Source: Acidilobaceae archaeon
GTDB taxonomy: Archaea; Thermoproteota; Thermoprotei_A; Sulfolobales; Acidilobaceae
Direction of reading: 5' to 3'
Length of the DNA stretch: 50,579 nt
Assembly (NCBI GenBank): GCA_027034115.1
Contig: JALVJB010000197.1
Span: 1-50,579, forward strand
In this document: positions 50,182 through 50,579 of the stretch, piece by piece
Layout of the letters: each line of letters opens with the position of its first letter
How positions within the stretch are numbered: the first letter of the stretch is position 1
The notes under the pieces: generated by a model
Told to the model about the DNA's origin: nothing
The model's input: the letters and a program-made list of their open reading frames with translations, nothing else
Database searches by the model: none
Made by a program: the position numbers and the translations under genes

Positions 50182-50208
50182 TTTTAAGTGGGGGGAAACT
50201 TGTTTCCC
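50182..50208 (+). promoter_or_regulatory. TATA box and operator-like palindrome before ppsA
   Basis: TTTTAAG at 50182-50188 predicts a start near 50211. GGGAAAC (50193-50199) and GTTTCCC (50202-50208) form a 7-base inverted repeat with a 2-base spacer, placed between the TATA box and the start, where a bound regulator would block RNA polymerase. Confidence 0.55.
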
Positions 50209-50224
50209 ACATGGTGTAAGGGTA

Positions 50225-50579
50225 TTGGCTCCTCAAAAAAGGTATGTAATATGGCTAGAAGAGGCGGGCAAAGAACTCCACGAGAAAGTGGGTGGTAAGG
50301 CGGCAGGACTAGGAGAAATGATCAAGGCTGGCATCCCCGTGCCGCCAGGATTTGTGGTCACCAGTGATGCCTACAAGGACTTCGTCCTCGAAACAGGGAT
50401 AGCCGGGTATATCAAGCACATACTAGAAACCGTGATTGTTAGCGGTAAGCCGCAGGAATACGAGAAAGCCAGCGAGCTCATCCGAAGCAAGTTCATGAGA
50501 GCAACAGTCCCCCACGCCATCAGGGAGCAGATAATAGAGGCATACCGTGAACTCGCTAAGAAGACCGGAGTGGAGAATC
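50225..50579 (+). CDS. ppsA: Phosphoenolpyruvate synthase, N-terminal part (truncated by window end)
   Basis: The visible 118 codons start LAPQKRYVIWLEEAGKEL and continue KVGGKAAGLGEMIKAGIPVPPGFVVTSDAY, the N terminus of the ATP-binding domain of PEP synthase, which makes PEP from pyruvate with ATP for gluconeogenesis. The TTG at 50225 is the only suitable start in frame and lies about 14 bases after the predicted transcript start. The rest is beyond the window. Confidence 0.88.
   Translation, partial: MAPQKRYVIWLEEAGKELHEKVGGKAAGLGEMIKAGIPVPPGFVVTSDAYKDFVLETGIAGYIKHILETVIVSGKPQEYEKASELIRSKFMRATVPHAIREQIIEAYRELAKKTGVEN

Noticed and set aside
1..50579. CRISPR arrays or insertion sequences
   Set aside because: No regularly spaced repeats, transposase motifs or terminal repeats were seen.

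Overview
The window comes from a hyperthermophilic crenarchaeon, most likely a member of the Desulfurococcales (a Hyperthermus/Pyrodictium-like peptide fermenter would fit, but I cannot assign the genus). The reasons are archaeal gene families throughout (SecY, L34e, L14e, archaeal adenylate kinase, pantoate kinase and phosphopantothenate synthetase, geranylgeranyl reductase, two-subunit 2-oxoacid:ferredoxin oxidoreductase), frequent GTG/TTG starts behind GGTG/GGAG Shine-Dalgarno sites, TATA boxes close to starts, a tRNA intron at 37/38, and a cbf5 gene interrupted by an archaeal splicing intron. Genes are tightly packed. I see no rRNA, CRISPR array or insertion sequence.

0-9 kb: the end of a MoeB/ThiF-like E1 protein, an SDR oxidoreductase with a ferritin-like protein, an ABC ATPase, then a minus-strand cofactor operon coaBC-nadE-pantoate kinase-phosphopantothenate synthetase. 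A RimI/Ard1-like acetyltransferase, geranylgeranyl reductase (membrane lipid saturation) and Hsp20 follow. 9-15 kb: ZPR1, a ribbon-helix-helix protein, unknowns, a thiolase, an AT-rich RHH/coiled-coil gene, intron-containing tRNA-Arg(TCT), a 55-residue basic protein, a DUF998 membrane protein and AsnRS. 15-20 kb: ADP-forming acyl-CoA synthetase beside indolepyruvate:ferredoxin oxidoreductase (iorAB), which together make ATP and reduced ferredoxin from aromatic amino acids.

20-26.5 kb: an envelope-type locus: small membrane protein, DUF4129-like, DUF4350, MoxR ATPase, DUF58, membrane protein; opposite it a membrane-anchored caspase/CHAT-like protein and a 56-residue two-helix membrane protein, directly behind tRNA-Leu(TAG). 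26.5-32 kb: secY-adk-DUF106-rpl34e-cmk-rpl14e-cbf5-PAP2. In cbf5 a 40-nt intron splits the codon of the catalytic aspartate. 32-37 kb: an AT-rich glycoprotein-like gene, tRNA-Ser(TGA), a Usp protein, MgtC/DUF4010, tRNA-Leu(GAG), DUF2258 and a cysteine-rich small protein. 37-45 kb: 2-oxoacid:ferredoxin oxidoreductase, a winged-helix protein, DUF424, etfBA, a DUF1646 transporter and a tandem Usp protein. 45-50.6 kb: BtuCD/FecCD-type ABC transporter genes, an AbrB-PhoU regulator, a COG2108-type radical SAM protein, hisS and the start of ppsA.

The most interesting signals are the spliced cbf5 catalytic codon, the clan-CD-peptidase-like gene beside the MoxR/DUF58 locus, an 11-mer (GAGGGTCCCCC) found eight times on one strand between 15.6 and 31.5 kb, and inverted repeats over predicted transcription starts of three genes.
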